64,000 bases of DNA from Altererythrobacter sp. BO-6 (GTDB lineage Bacteria; Pseudomonadota; Alphaproteobacteria; Sphingomonadales; Sphingomonadaceae), in the NCBI RefSeq assembly GCF_011047315.1, contig NZ_CP049259.1:1674001-1738000 (forward strand), in the 5' to 3' direction. Positions 18,633 to 29,775 of this stretch are shown in pieces (position 1 is the first letter of the stretch; each line of letters begins with the position of its first letter). The notes beneath the pieces are model-generated. The model did no database searches. It was not told the DNA's origin and saw only the letters and a list, made by a program, of their open reading frames with translations. The position numbers and the translations under genes are program-made.

Positions 18633-19294
18633 CAGCCCAACCCTTTCAACGCCGCGATATTGGTGGCGTAGCAATCGGGCCCACCCTTGAAGGTGGCCGA
18701 ACCGGCGACTAGCACATCGGCCCCCGCTTCGACACACAATCGCGCGGTTTCGGCATTGACCCCGCCATCGACTTCGAGGTGGATGTCGCGCCCGCTGGCA
18801 TCGATTATGGCGCGTATCTTGCGGATCTTGTCGAGCTGCGAATGGATGAAGCTCTGACCGCCAAAGCCGGGATTGACGCTCATCACCAGTACCAGGTCGA
18901 TATCGCCGATCAGGTAGTCGAGCACTTCGACCGGGGTCGAAGGGTTGAGCGACACGCCCGCTTTCTTGCCCAGCGCCCTGATCGCCTGCACCGTGCGATG
19001 CGCATGCGGGCCAGCCTCGGGGTGGATCGTGATGATGTCCGCGCCCGCCTCGGCGAATTCCTCAAGATAGGGGTCGACCGGCGAGATCATCAGGTGCACG
19101 TCGAAAACCTTGGCACTGTGCGGCCGCAGCGCCTTCACCACCATCGGGCCGATCGTGATGTTGGGGACATAATGCCCGTCCATCACATCGACATGGATCC
19201 AGTCCGCCCCGGCAGCGTCGATCGCGCGCACTTCCTCGCCCAGCCGGGCAAAATCGGCCGAGAGGATCGAAGGGGAAATGAGCGGTGCCGCCAT
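18632..19294 (-). CDS. rpe: Ribulose-phosphate 3-epimerase
   Basis: A 220-residue TIM-barrel enzyme that interconverts ribulose-5-phosphate and xylulose-5-phosphate in the pentose phosphate pathway. Hallmarks are [29 protein letters not shown] with metal and catalytic residues, [23 protein letters not shown] and [12 protein letters not shown], ending in the phosphate site VAGSATF. An upstream extension of the frame is unlikely; MAAPLISPS at 19294 fits the family. It overlaps the heparinase-like gene, forming the first gene of a three-gene unit. Confidence 0.97.
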   Translation of the reverse strand: MAAPLISPSILSADFARLGEEVRAIDAAGADWIHVDVMDGHYVPNITIGPMVVKALRPHSAKVFDVHLMISPVDPYLEEFAEAGADIITIHPEAGPHAHRTVQAIRALGKKAGVSLNPSTPVEVLDYLIGDIDLVLVMSVNPGFGGQSFIHSQLDKIRKIRAIIDASGRDIHLEVDGGVNAETARLCVEAGADVLVAGSATFKGGPDCYATNIAALKGLG

Positions 19295-19479
19295 GCTGTG
19301 CTTTCGGATCGCGCGAATGCTTCCACTAGAGCCGCGGGCGCGGTTGCCACAAGCGGCGCTCGATCCTTTTCCACACGCGCCGCGCTGCTTTGCACGGTTG
19401 GCGCGGATTAAGCGCGGCTTTGCGCCCAATTCAGCCGCAATTCAGCCGTTTTCGTGCAAATCGCTGGCGTAATCGTCAT

Positions 19480-19498
19480 GGCTGCGGCTATCGCAGCC
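19480..19498 (+). other. Hairpin in the leader of the DUF2141 gene
   Basis: A perfect 7-bp stem with a 5-nt loop, GGCTGCG-GCTAT-CGCAGCC, ends 23 nt before the ATG at 19522. Just upstream the decamer AATTCAGCCG occurs twice in a row (about 19429-19450). It lacks a T-tract, so it is not an obvious terminator; it may shape the mRNA leader. The rest of the 227-nt gap shows no clear promoter. Confidence 0.3.
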
Positions 19499-19521
19499 TT
19501 CAGGGATCAATCCAGGACACC

Positions 19522-20043
19522 ATGTTGAAGCAGACCCATTTCGCCCGCAAAGGCATGCTGCTGGCCGCCGCAGCCGGGGCTGTGGCCGGTGCAACGGTTG
19601 CGGCCAGTGCTGCACCCGGAGCGATTCCCTATCGCCAGCAGGTCTCCAACGACATGCGCAAATGCGCGCCCGGCGCCGGGCCCGCGGTGCGCGTAACGGT
19701 GAATGGGGTCAATGCGTCGGAAGGGCGCATTCGCGTGCAAAGCTATCTCGGCACCAAGTCCGACTGGCTTGAAAAGGGCCGCTGGATCAACCGGATCGAA
19801 GCGCCCGCGCGCGAAGGCACAATGACCTTCTGCGTCCCCCTGCCGCGCACAGGCACCTATGGCATCGCCGTGCGGCATGACACCAACGGCAATGGCAAGA
19901 CTGACATCACCAAGGATGGCGGCGGCATGTCGAACAACCCCTCGATCAATATCTTCAACCTTGGCAAGCCGAGCTACACCAAGACCGCGTTCGAGGTGGG
20001 GCCAGGCGTTACCTCGATCACGATCAACATGCGCTATATGTAA
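19522..20043 (+). CDS. DUF2141 exported protein (first copy)
   Basis: A 173-residue protein with a signal peptide ending ASAAPG and a single DUF2141 beta-sandwich domain: RVTVNGVNASEGRIRVQSYL, TGTYGIAVRHDTNGNGKTDI and a C-terminal SITINMRYM. The DTNGNGK stretch resembles a calcium-binding loop of the family. The function is unknown; it would be periplasmic or surface-exposed. The preferred start is the ATG at 19522 although the frame extends upstream. A second copy with the same C-terminal MRYM ending lies at 36585. Confidence 0.85.
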   Translation: MLKQTHFARKGMLLAAAAGAVAGATVAASAAPGAIPYRQQVSNDMRKCAPGAGPAVRVTVNGVNASEGRIRVQSYLGTKSDWLEKGRWINRIEAPAREGTMTFCVPLPRTGTYGIAVRHDTNGNGKTDITKDGGGMSNNPSINIFNLGKPSYTKTAFEVGPGVTSITINMRYM

Positions 20044-20054
20044 GCTGGGCCGGG

Positions 20055-20960
20055 CTAGCGGGCGCGCCCCTGTGTGCGCTTTTGCGCGCGCCAGACCTGC
20101 CACAGCACGCCGGGCGCGGCGAGCAGCGGGTGGCGCTCGCGCCAGGGCGTGAGTTCCACCGGCACACCGGTATGCCGCTCGATCTTCCACGCGGCATAGC
20201 GCGCTGCGCCATCAAACGTAGTGCTGGCCTTGATTAGCCGCAGGATGTTGAGCGTCTTGCCCATTCGGCGGCGACGCTTCCACCAGGCCAGGATTCGCCG
20301 TCGCTCGATTTCAGCCATTTGAGGCGTGATCGCAGACCAGTCTTGCGCGAAGGCAATGCCTTGCGCCGCCAGCGCCAGTGGCAAGAGCCCATCGAAATGC
20401 GCGGCATTAACCGCCAAGATGCTGTCTTCGCGGCCCGGCTGCTCGACCCGGAATTCGGCCTGGTAGGTCGCCCGGAACAGCGCGCGCCAATAATCCTCCG
20501 CCGATCCCGAAGCCTGCCCCAGCGCCACGGCCAGCCGCGCGGCTGTTTGCGCCGCCTGCGCGATCGCCTCGAGGACTTGCCCGCATGCCGCCTCATCGCT
20601 GCTCCACACCAGCGCGCTCGGCTGGACAAAGCGCGCCCAGATCGTGGTGTCGAGCAATTCGCCGCGCGCCGCCTCATCAAACGTAGCCATGGCCATGGTG
20701 GCAATCTTGGCGCGCAGCGTAACGCCATCATGATCCCATTCGCGATAGCTGACGCGCGGCCAGATCTTCTCGCGCTGTTCGCCCGGCAGCAGCACGTAAT
20801 AATCGAGCACGCCTTCGAGCGAGCCGGTGCGCAGGTTCGAACCATAGAACAGCACCGCCAGCGCACCGGCTTCCTGCGCCAGCTCTGCGGCGAAACCGCT
20901 TACGGCCGGGTGGACGGCTGCGGCAGATTGTTCGGTGATACGATCGACAAGCGAAGGCAT
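20055..20960 (-). CDS. Tam41-like nucleotidyltransferase-fold protein (candidate CDP-diacylglycerol synthase)
   Basis: A 301-residue soluble protein. Residues 37-58 (VLFYGSNLRTG, then LDYYVLL) resemble the hG[SG]...D nucleotidyltransferase core. A following segment (KIATMAMATFDEAARG, then TTIWARFVQPSALVW) resembles the K-Y-G-V-I-S ... AGRLxKPV region of the mitochondrial phosphatidate cytidylyltransferase Tam41. The gene lies 11 nt downstream of a diacylglycerol-kinase-like gene, whose product, phosphatidate, is the substrate of Tam41. The basic C-terminus (WWKRRRRMGKTLN) could bind membranes. The similarity is read by eye and is remote, so the function is an inference. Confidence 0.6.
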   Translation of the reverse strand: MPSLVDRITEQSAAAVHPAVSGFAAELAQEAGALAVLFYGSNLRTGSLEGVLDYYVLLPGEQREKIWPRVSYREWDHDGVTLRAKIATMAMATFDEAARGELLDTTIWARFVQPSALVWSSDEAACGQVLEAIAQAAQTAARLAVALGQASGSAEDYWRALFRATYQAEFRVEQPGREDSILAVNAAHFDGLLPLALAAQGIAFAQDWSAITPQMAEIERRRILAWWKRRRRMGKTLNILRLIKASTTFDGAARYAAWKIERHTGVPVELTPWRERHPLLAAPGVLWQVWRAQKRTQGRAR

Positions 20961-20971
20961 GATGTCTGCCC

Positions 20972-22009
20972 TCAGGGCGCAACGAACTCGATTTCGGGCC
21001 CGGGCTCAACGCGGTAGCGACCTGCCGGAAAAGCCTCGCCATCGAGGATGAACTGATCGTCCAGCTCGATTTCGAACCCGGTCGCGGCAAGCTGATGAAA
21101 GCCGCGTTCGCGCAGGTTGCGCGGCCCCCGGCCAAACAGCACTGCCGGAATGGCCAGCGTCATCATGCGGCTGACCTGATCCATGACTGCCAGCTTGAGG
21201 CCATTGCGCAACGTGCCGAAGGGCCTGATCCCGGCGGGGAAGCGCTCGAGCGTGGAAGCCAGCAGCAATTGTCGCCGCGCCGGATCGCCCAGGCCGCTGT
21301 GCTCAAGCGCGACACCGTTGGGGGCGAGCCGGATATCCATCCGCGCTCCGCGCCGCCACGGGTTGGCGCGCGTGCCGAACAGCGCCTGCAGGATGCCCCA
21401 GAAGGTGGTGACCCCCACGGCTAGGCTGTTGAACGCGCCCAGCTTGTGCGCGCTCTGCCCAGCCTTTGTGCCCAAGGTAAAGGCGCCCGCGCCGAGAATG
21501 AAACCCATCACCCGCGCTTCGGGTTGGTCGAGCGGCGTGATTGCCATCGGACTGCGCTTGATCCGGCGGCCATACTCGAATGCATCGACCGCTGCCTGCA
21601 GCGTCCATTCCGCCGGGCCATCGAGATCGACCGCCAAAGCATTGGTCTTGCCTTTGGGCAGCACCGCCAGCACCGGCCAGTCATCGCCGAAGATCGCATC
21701 GCCGCAGGTCAGCACATCGCGGACGGTGCCGTCGCCGCCATTGATCACCAGCAGGTCAATCCCGCGTTCGGCCAGTCGAGCGAGTGCTTCGGGAAGCTGG
21801 TCACGATGGCCGGGCTGCGCCACGATCACGTCAGGGCAAATGCGGCTGTCGAGATCCTGGCCCTTGTTGCGATGGCTGCGCGGATTGTAGATCAGCCCGA
21901 CTGTGGGCGTGGCGCCTTCGGGCCGCTCCGCACGGCGCGCGCGCCAGACGGAATTACCCGTGTGCCGGGCGCGGGGTAGCTGGGCAAATTCGTGGATCGG
22001 ACCGGCCAT
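20972..22009 (-). CDS. Diacylglycerol/lipid kinase family protein
   Basis: A 345-residue kinase of the DAGK catalytic family. It has the N-terminal nucleotide part TVGLIYNPRSHRNKG and the signature INGGDGT at residues 89-95, then VLPKGKTNALAVDL. The C-terminal beta-sandwich ends with the conserved EIELDDQFILDGEAFPAG, whose DGE is family-typical. It should phosphorylate a diacylglycerol, sphingolipid base or similar lipid with ATP. The start is uncertain: ATG at 22009 or GTG at 22045, neither with a good ribosome site. It forms a two-gene unit with the downstream Tam41-like gene. Confidence 0.85.
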   Translation of the reverse strand: MAGPIHEFAQLPRARHTGNSVWRARRAERPEGATPTVGLIYNPRSHRNKGQDLDSRICPDVIVAQPGHRDQLPEALARLAERGIDLLVINGGDGTVRDVLTCGDAIFGDDWPVLAVLPKGKTNALAVDLDGPAEWTLQAAVDAFEYGRRIKRSPMAITPLDQPEARVMGFILGAGAFTLGTKAGQSAHKLGAFNSLAVGVTTFWGILQALFGTRANPWRRGARMDIRLAPNGVALEHSGLGDPARRQLLLASTLERFPAGIRPFGTLRNGLKLAVMDQVSRMMTLAIPAVLFGRGPRNLRERGFHQLAATGFEIELDDQFILDGEAFPAGRYRVEPGPEIEFVAP

Positions 22010-22161
22010 AGGGATCGCGCTTAGCTGTAAACCATAACGTCGCACTAGGAAATTCTGCGGGACGGCTGCATTTCGCAGCCAGGCGTGGCACGGTTACACC
22101 GCGTGCGCGCGCGCCCACAAAATCGCTTTTGCCCACGCGCAAATAGGGTAGATTGGTTGTC

Positions 22162-23361
22162 ATGCTGACCAAAGACCTGCTTGATACCGCCCAAGGCCTG
22201 AGCGACGGGATCGTTGCCCTGCGCCGCGCCATCCATGCCGAGCCCGAGCTGGGCCTGCACACCCCCAAGACCATGGCGAAGGTGCGTGCCGCACTGGCGG
22301 ACCTGCCGCTGACGTGGCGCGAAGGCCCATCGACCACCGGGCAAGTGGCCACGCTGGAAGGTGCGCGGCCGGGGCGCCGGGTGCTGCTGCGCGGCGATAT
22401 GGACGCGCTGCCGATGGACGAGAAGACCAATCTGGAATTCGCCTCTACCATCGAGGGGCGAATGCACGCCTGCGGGCACGATACCCACACCGCCATGCTG
22501 GCCGGGGCCGCGCGGCTGCTGTGCGGCATGCGCGAGCAGATTTCGGGCACGGTGGACTTCATGTTCCAGCCCGGTGAGGAAGGCTATCACGGCGCACGCT
22601 TCATGCTGGACGACGGGCTGATCGATCCGCTGCCCGATGCCGCCTTCGCGCTGCACATCATGCCCAATGCACCGTTTGGCGTGCTGGCCGGGCGGCCCGG
22701 ACCACTGCTCGCCGCCGCCGACCAGTTCACCATCGCCGTGAAGGGGCAGGGCGGCCATGCCTCGATGCCGCATGACTGCGTCGATCCGGTGCCAGGCGCT
22801 GCGGCGTTGGTCGGGGCGATCCAGGCGATGGTGACCCGGCGCTTCAATGCGCTGAGCGCGGTGGTTATCACAGTCACTCAGATCCATGCCGGCACCGCCT
22901 TCAACGTTATCCCTGACGATGTGATGCTGGCCGGCACGATCCGCACGCTCAGCCCGGAGCACCGCACCAAGGCGGAGGAACTACTGCGCGAGACAGCTGA
23001 TCTTGTCGCCCGGGCTCATGGGCTCACCGCCGAAACCATCGTAACGCGCGGCTTCCCGGTCACGATCTGCGATCCGCGCGCAGTAGCTTTGGGTAAAGCG
23101 GTCGCGACCGGGATCGGTGGTGAAGCCGGCTGGCGCGATATGGCGGACCCGATCATGGGGGCGGAAGATTTCTCCTATGTGCTGGAGAAAGTGCCCGGCG
23201 CGATGTTCTTCCTCGGCGTTGCCAAAGAGGGGGTCGACTGGCGCAGTTGCTGCGCGATCCACAGCCCCCGCATGCATGTCGACGAAAACGCGCTGCCCAA
23301 AGGCACGGCGATGCTGGCCGGCTGCGCGCTGAAATTCCTCGAAGAGGGGTTCGGCGATTAA
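22162..23361 (+). CDS. M20-family amidohydrolase (hippurate hydrolase type)
   Basis: A 399-residue metallopeptidase of the M20D type that releases an amino acid from N-acyl or related amides. Seen are LRRAIHAEPELG, LLRGDMDALPM, the metal-site CGHDTHTAMLAGAA, FQPGEEGYHGA with the catalytic glutamate, the dimerisation-domain GHASMPHDCVDPV, and the C-terminal GAEDFSYVL ligand region. It has no signal peptide. The ATG at 22162 is preferred over a TTG at 22153. It converges on the FucP-like transporter across a hairpin terminator. Confidence 0.93.
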   Translation: MLTKDLLDTAQGLSDGIVALRRAIHAEPELGLHTPKTMAKVRAALADLPLTWREGPSTTGQVATLEGARPGRRVLLRGDMDALPMDEKTNLEFASTIEGRMHACGHDTHTAMLAGAARLLCGMREQISGTVDFMFQPGEEGYHGARFMLDDGLIDPLPDAAFALHIMPNAPFGVLAGRPGPLLAAADQFTIAVKGQGGHASMPHDCVDPVPGAAALVGAIQAMVTRRFNALSAVVITVTQIHAGTAFNVIPDDVMLAGTIRTLSPEHRTKAEELLRETADLVARAHGLTAETIVTRGFPVTICDPRAVALGKAVATGIGGEAGWRDMADPIMGAEDFSYVLEKVPGAMFFLGVAKEGVDWRSCCAIHSPRMHVDENALPKGTAMLAGCALKFLEEGFGD

Positions 23362-23362
23362 G

Positions 23363-23400
23363 CAAAAACGCCGGAGCCACCCCCCAGCGGCCCCGGCGTC
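23363..23400 (-). terminator. Rho-independent terminator of the FucP-like gene (probably bidirectional)
   Basis: Stem ACGCCGG (23368-23374) pairs with CCGGCGT (23393-23399). Read on the minus strand it is followed directly by TTTTT, so it fits the transporter gene that ends at 23445. The M20 gene ends at 23361 from the other side and may share the hairpin. Confidence 0.8.
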
Positions 23401-23444
23401 AGTTGTGTCGGCGCTCCCCCCAGAGCGCCGACTGGAAGATCGCC

Positions 23445-24740
23445 TTATGCGGGTCGGCGCGCGAAGATCCCGAAGCCTGCGATGATGGCGTAGCAAATTA
23501 CCGGAATAACCATGGCCAGCGCAAGATTCCCGCCGGTTGCGTCGGCAACGACACCATAAAGCAGGGGCACGATCGCCCCGCCGCAGATCGCGACGTTGAT
23601 GATGCCTGACCCGTCCGCCGCACGCGGCCCGAGCTTCTCGCATGCCAGCGAGAAGATGGTAGGGAACATGATGGAGTTCATCAGGCCAACGGCCAGCAGC
23701 GAATAGGCTGCAATTTGGCCCGAAGTGTTGGTCGAGACCAGGATCAGCAGGATTGCGCCCATGGCGTTGAAAGCGAGGATCTTGCCGGGCGAGATGATGC
23801 GCAGGAAATACGATCCGATAAAGCGACCGACCATGGCGCCGCCCCAATAAAGACCGATCATCCAGCCGATCACGCTCTCGGGCTGGCCCAGGACGCGCTC
23901 TTCCGACAGGTAGTTGATGATGACCGATCCGATGGCGACTTCACCGCCAACATAAAGGAAGATGCACAAGGCCCCGAAGCCAAAGCGGCTGCGCTTCAGC
24001 AGGTCGAGCCCGGCCAGCCCTTTCGACGCTTCGTGCTTTTCGCCCTTGAGCCGGTCACGGAACATCCACACCGCTGCCGCCACCAAGGCGATCAACACGG
24101 CAACGCCGAGATAACCTTGCCAGATTGCCTCGCTTTCAGCGGCGCGATAGGCCTGCAACTCTGCGCCGGTGAGTTGGTCGGCGGTGACATTGGCGAGGCT
24201 GCCAAGGATCACCGCTGCCCCGACAATCGGGAAGATCGTTGTACCCAGCGAATTGAATGCCTGCGCGAAAGTGAGGCGGCTATGGGCCGTCTGGGGCGGG
24301 CCAAGCAGGCTGATCAGCGGGTTGGCCACCACCTGCACGATCACCACGCCGCTGGCGAGAATGAAGAAGGCGCCCAGGAACAGCGGATAGGTGACCAACT
24401 GGCTCGCCGGGATGAACAGCAGGCAGCCTGCGATCATGGTGCAGAGCCCCGCCACCGCACCGCGCATATAGCCCAGCTTCTTGACCAGCTTGGCGCCGGG
24501 AATGCCGATGATCGCATAGGCGGCGAAGAAGCAGAACTGCACCAGCATCGCTTCCGTCCAGCTCAGCGTGAACAGCTCTTTCAGCTTGGGGATGATCACG
24601 TCGTTGAGCGAGGTGATCCCGCCGAAGATGAAGAACAGGCCGAACACGAAATAGTTCAGGCCCGGTGCGTCGATCGGCGTGCCGTGCTCTTCGACCGGAT
24701 ACGGATCAGTGCTCGACGAAATGTCGGGTGCCAGTGCCAT
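23445..24740 (-). CDS. FucP-like sugar MFS transporter
   Basis: A 431-residue inner-membrane transporter of the fucose/glucose-galactose permease branch of the MFS. It has 12 hydrophobic segments with family blocks FVFGLFFIFGGITSLNDVIIPKLKE, YAIIGIPGAKLVKKLGY, ANPLISLLGPPQTAHSRLTFAQAFNSLGT and FPTIFSLACEKLG (central parts). It probably carries a monosaccharide with protons. The ATG at 24740 has AAGGA 5 nt before it. It is the last gene of the LacI-linked carbohydrate locus, 95 nt beyond the GH3 glucosidase. Confidence 0.9.
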   Translation of the reverse strand: MALAPDISSSTDPYPVEEHGTPIDAPGLNYFVFGLFFIFGGITSLNDVIIPKLKELFTLSWTEAMLVQFCFFAAYAIIGIPGAKLVKKLGYMRGAVAGLCTMIAGCLLFIPASQLVTYPLFLGAFFILASGVVIVQVVANPLISLLGPPQTAHSRLTFAQAFNSLGTTIFPIVGAAVILGSLANVTADQLTGAELQAYRAAESEAIWQGYLGVAVLIALVAAAVWMFRDRLKGEKHEASKGLAGLDLLKRSRFGFGALCIFLYVGGEVAIGSVIINYLSEERVLGQPESVIGWMIGLYWGGAMVGRFIGSYFLRIISPGKILAFNAMGAILLILVSTNTSGQIAAYSLLAVGLMNSIMFPTIFSLACEKLGPRAADGSGIINVAICGGAIVPLLYGVVADATGGNLALAMVIPVICYAIIAGFGIFARRPA

Positions 24741-24834
24741 TGTCCTTGATCCTCCCAAATTCCCGCTCTGTTGGCGGCGCTACCGGACTAGCGCGTCAGT
24801 GCGTTTCGTCCATCTGTATTCGAATGCACACCGC

Positions 24835-27211
<2,377 letters not shown>

Positions 27212-27292
27212 CTGGACGATCCCCTCTCCCAAGCCCCCTTTAGGCCTTTAGCCCGCCCTTCCCGAGGCGACGCTTCGATTGGCGACGCTAAA

Positions 27293-27306
27293 TGAGAACG
27301 TTCTCA
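27293..27306. promoter_or_regulatory. LacI-type operator upstream of the GH3 gene
   Basis: A perfect 14-bp palindrome TGAGAACGTTCTCA with the central CG step characteristic of LacI/GalR operators. It lies 82-95 nt before the GH3 start and within 1.3 kb of the lacI-family gene itself. Related palindromes with the same AACGTT core occur before the TonB receptor. The cognate regulator is inferred to be the local LacI protein. Confidence 0.7.
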
Positions 27307-27338
27307 ATGGCAAGGGGTGTCATGCAAGCCGATGAAAA

Positions 27339-28553
27339 TCACGCTTTTTGGGCGATCGGGCGCACCAGGGTCGCGACCAGTGCGCAAGCGGCTGCACAAA
27401 GCGCCGCGAGGAGCCAGAAAAGGCCGCCGAATCCGAAACTCGGGACCAGCGACAGGGTCAGCCAGGGAATGATCATCGATGGCACGGTATTGGTCAGGTT
27501 GAACAGGCCAAGATCGCGACCGCGGTCTTGCGGGCGCGGCAGTACGCGCAGGGTCTGGCTGGAATGGAGCGAAAGGAAGATCACCGAAGCGATCCCGAAA
27601 AGGAGATAGCCCCCGATCGCCGCCGCGATTTCCGCAGCTGCAGCCATCAGCACCAGCCCGGCCGCGGAGAGGCCGGCGCAAATCGCCAGCGGCAGGATCG
27701 GTCGCTGAACCCGGTCCGACCAGCGCCCGGCGACCAGCGCCAGCGGCACGGCAATCGTCAACACCAGGCTGAATATCCGTGCCGCATCGTTCTCGCCATA
27801 ACCGGGCGAAAGCGAACGCAGCCAGAACAGCAGGAAGGCAAACAGCGCCGCTTCGGCAATCTGCACCAACAGGCGGGCGAACCACATCCGGGTCACTGCC
27901 GGGTCCGACATCCAGGGCAGGCGGTTAGGCGTCGCGGAGGTCGCCGTTGGCTTGATCAGGTGCGGCAGCTCTCGCCCCCGTCCGAAGATCAACACCGGCG
28001 CAACCATGGCCAGCACCAGCAGCGCAACCAATGTCAGCTGGGTATCGCGTCCGGCAAGGCCCGGCGCCGTTACGAAGGCCGACGCAAGCGCGCCAAGCGC
28101 CGGGGCGAAGGCGAACAAGCCGCCCAGCAACCCCTTTTGCTCGTCCGGAACACAGTCACCGGCCCAAGCGGCAAGCGGGCCGAGCATCATGTTGAGGCAG
28201 AGCTGCCAGGCCATGATGACAATGATGAGTTCAGTAACCGTCGCGGTGAAGCGAATGGCAACCAGCAAGCAGCAGGAAAGGACGAGGCCCAGCGCGATCC
28301 ACACCGGTCTCCCGCCTCGGCGGTCGCTCAACCATCCGAAGCCGATGTTTGCCAGGCTGGCGACAATCGCGCCGGCAAAAGTGGCATAGGATAGTGCGGC
28401 AACGTCATCGCTGCCGGTCAGTTCCGCGATGCGCGTCGGCAGCAGGACAGTGAGGAAGGGGACATAGGCAACTGCGCCACCCGCGACACCGAGCGCCAGC
28501 AACAACAGGAGCCACAAGGGCTGGCGCGGGGCTGGCGCCGCGTCAGTCGTCAT
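27339..28553 (-). CDS. MFS transporter of the carbohydrate locus
   Basis: A 404-residue inner-membrane protein with about 12 hydrophobic segments. The MFS loop motif is visible as GWLSDRRGGRPVW between segments 2 and 3, and a second as GRWSDRVQRPILP. It resembles sugar:cation symporters of sphingomonad glycan-use loci. The start ATG overlaps the end of the lacI-family gene by 11 nt, so an upstream-extended frame is rejected and translational coupling is likely. It differs from the FucP-like protein, so two distinct permeases serve the locus. Confidence 0.87.
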   Translation of the reverse strand: MTTDAAPAPRQPLWLLLLLALGVAGGAVAYVPFLTVLLPTRIAELTGSDDVAALSYATFAGAIVASLANIGFGWLSDRRGGRPVWIALGLVLSCCLLVAIRFTATVTELIIVIMAWQLCLNMMLGPLAAWAGDCVPDEQKGLLGGLFAFAPALGALASAFVTAPGLAGRDTQLTLVALLVLAMVAPVLIFGRGRELPHLIKPTATSATPNRLPWMSDPAVTRMWFARLLVQIAEAALFAFLLFWLRSLSPGYGENDAARIFSLVLTIAVPLALVAGRWSDRVQRPILPLAICAGLSAAGLVLMAAAAEIAAAIGGYLLFGIASVIFLSLHSSQTLRVLPRPQDRGRDLGLFNLTNTVPSMIIPWLTLSLVPSFGFGGLFWLLAALCAAACALVATLVRPIAQKA

Positions 28554-29607
28554 TCGCGCCGCCGGCCGGGCCAATCGAGCCGCGCTCGACAAAGCCGGCT
28601 GGCACATCGATCGGTCCGGTTGGCAGGCTCTCGCCGCCGGCGGCACCGATCAGCAGTTCGACTGCGCGCGAGATGGTAGCTGCAATCGGCTGGTCGATCG
28701 CCGCCAGCGGCGGCTCGGTGAACCGCACGATCGGCGTATTGTCGAAGCTGATCAGCGAAAGCTGTTCCGGAATGCGCAAGCCGCGCTCGCGAGCCACCTC
28801 GAGTGCGGCGGTGGCCATCTGGTCGCTCGAGGCAATGATCGCGGTCGGGCGCGCTTCAAGATCTAGCAGCTTGGCGGCGGCGGCCAGGCCGCTTTCGAAG
28901 CCGAAGTCGCCGCGCTCGCACAGCCCGGATGTTGGCAATCTGGCAGCCTCCATGGCCTTGCGCCAGCCATCGATCCGCCATTGCGCAACCTGGTACTCGC
29001 TTGGCCCGGCGATAAAGCCGATCCGCCGATGCCCCATTGCAATCAGCCGCTCGGTAGCCGCACGGGCGGCCCCTTCATCGCCCATGACGATCGGTACACC
29101 TGCGCCGGGCTCGCGCGATCCGATCCGGGCGAAGGGTATATTCGCTTCTTCCAGCAGTTCGGTGATCAGCGGATTGTCCGAATGCGGCGGGGTCAGGATC
29201 ACGCCATCCGGCTGCAATGCGGCAATGGCGGCCTTAACTTCGCGCTCGACATGGTCGTTATGCGTATCGACCAGTTCGAAGATCATGCGATAGCCATGTT
29301 CGGCGCATTTGAGCATGCCGCCCAGCAACATCTGGTCGACCCAGTCGGTGCCCTGGCGCGACTGCCAGTCGGCGATGGTGCGCTCCCGGTCGTTGAGCGC
29401 GAGGATCAGGTATGAGCGCGATCCACTCATCCGTTGCGCGGCAATCGACGGGACATACCCCAGCTTGTCGATCGAAGCCTGGACCCTGTCCTTCATCGCC
29501 GGGCGCACGTTCGGTTCATTGTTGATGACACGGCTGACGGTTTGCAGGGAAACCCCCGCATCGTCCGCTACATGCCTGATTGTGACAGCCTGGCGCCGCC
29601 TTGCCAT
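28543..29607 (-). CDS. LacI-family transcriptional regulator
   Basis: A 354-residue repressor. The N-terminal helix-turn-helix is TIRHVADDAGVSLQTVSRVI with the minor-groove hinge VPSIAAQRMSGSRS, followed by a periplasmic-binding-protein-like effector domain (PDGVILTPPHSDN, RRIGFIAGPSEY, PTAIIASSDQMATAALE). It lies between the TonB receptor and the MFS gene it overlaps. The AACGTT-core palindromes at 27293 and 33056-33088 are the best candidate operators. The inducer is probably a beta-glucan-derived sugar, inferred from the GH3 neighbour. Confidence 0.95.
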   Translation of the reverse strand: MARRRQAVTIRHVADDAGVSLQTVSRVINNEPNVRPAMKDRVQASIDKLGYVPSIAAQRMSGSRSYLILALNDRERTIADWQSRQGTDWVDQMLLGGMLKCAEHGYRMIFELVDTHNDHVEREVKAAIAALQPDGVILTPPHSDNPLITELLEEANIPFARIGSREPGAGVPIVMGDEGAARAATERLIAMGHRRIGFIAGPSEYQVAQWRIDGWRKAMEAARLPTSGLCERGDFGFESGLAAAAKLLDLEARPTAIIASSDQMATAALEVARERGLRIPEQLSLISFDNTPIVRFTEPPLAAIDQPIAATISRAVELLIGAAGGESLPTGPIDVPAGFVERGSIGPAGGANDD

Positions 29608-29720
29608 TTATCTACCCCGTCTGTGATCCCGCCAGCGCCACCAGCCCATACGGAATTGTGCACTGCAACGTTAAGATACTTGCTGTCAACTTTTGGAAAG
29701 TGCCGAAACACCGCGCAAAA

Positions 29721-29754
29721 CGCAGTAGGCCCCCGCCAATGGCAGGGGCCTGCG
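29721..29754 (-). terminator. Terminator after the TonB receptor gene
   Basis: A G/C-rich stem (AGGCCCC/GGGGCCT with flanking CGCAG/TGCG pairs around a CCAATGG-type loop) begins about 20 nt past the receptor stop. On the minus strand it is followed by TTTT. It separates receptor transcription from the lacI-family gene. Confidence 0.75.
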
Positions 29755-29775
29755 TTGTTCCATCTATCGCATCGC

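Noticed and set aside
24741..24834. LacI-type operator before the FucP-like gene
   Set aside because: No palindrome with an ACGT core is present; the gene may be read through from the GH3 gene.
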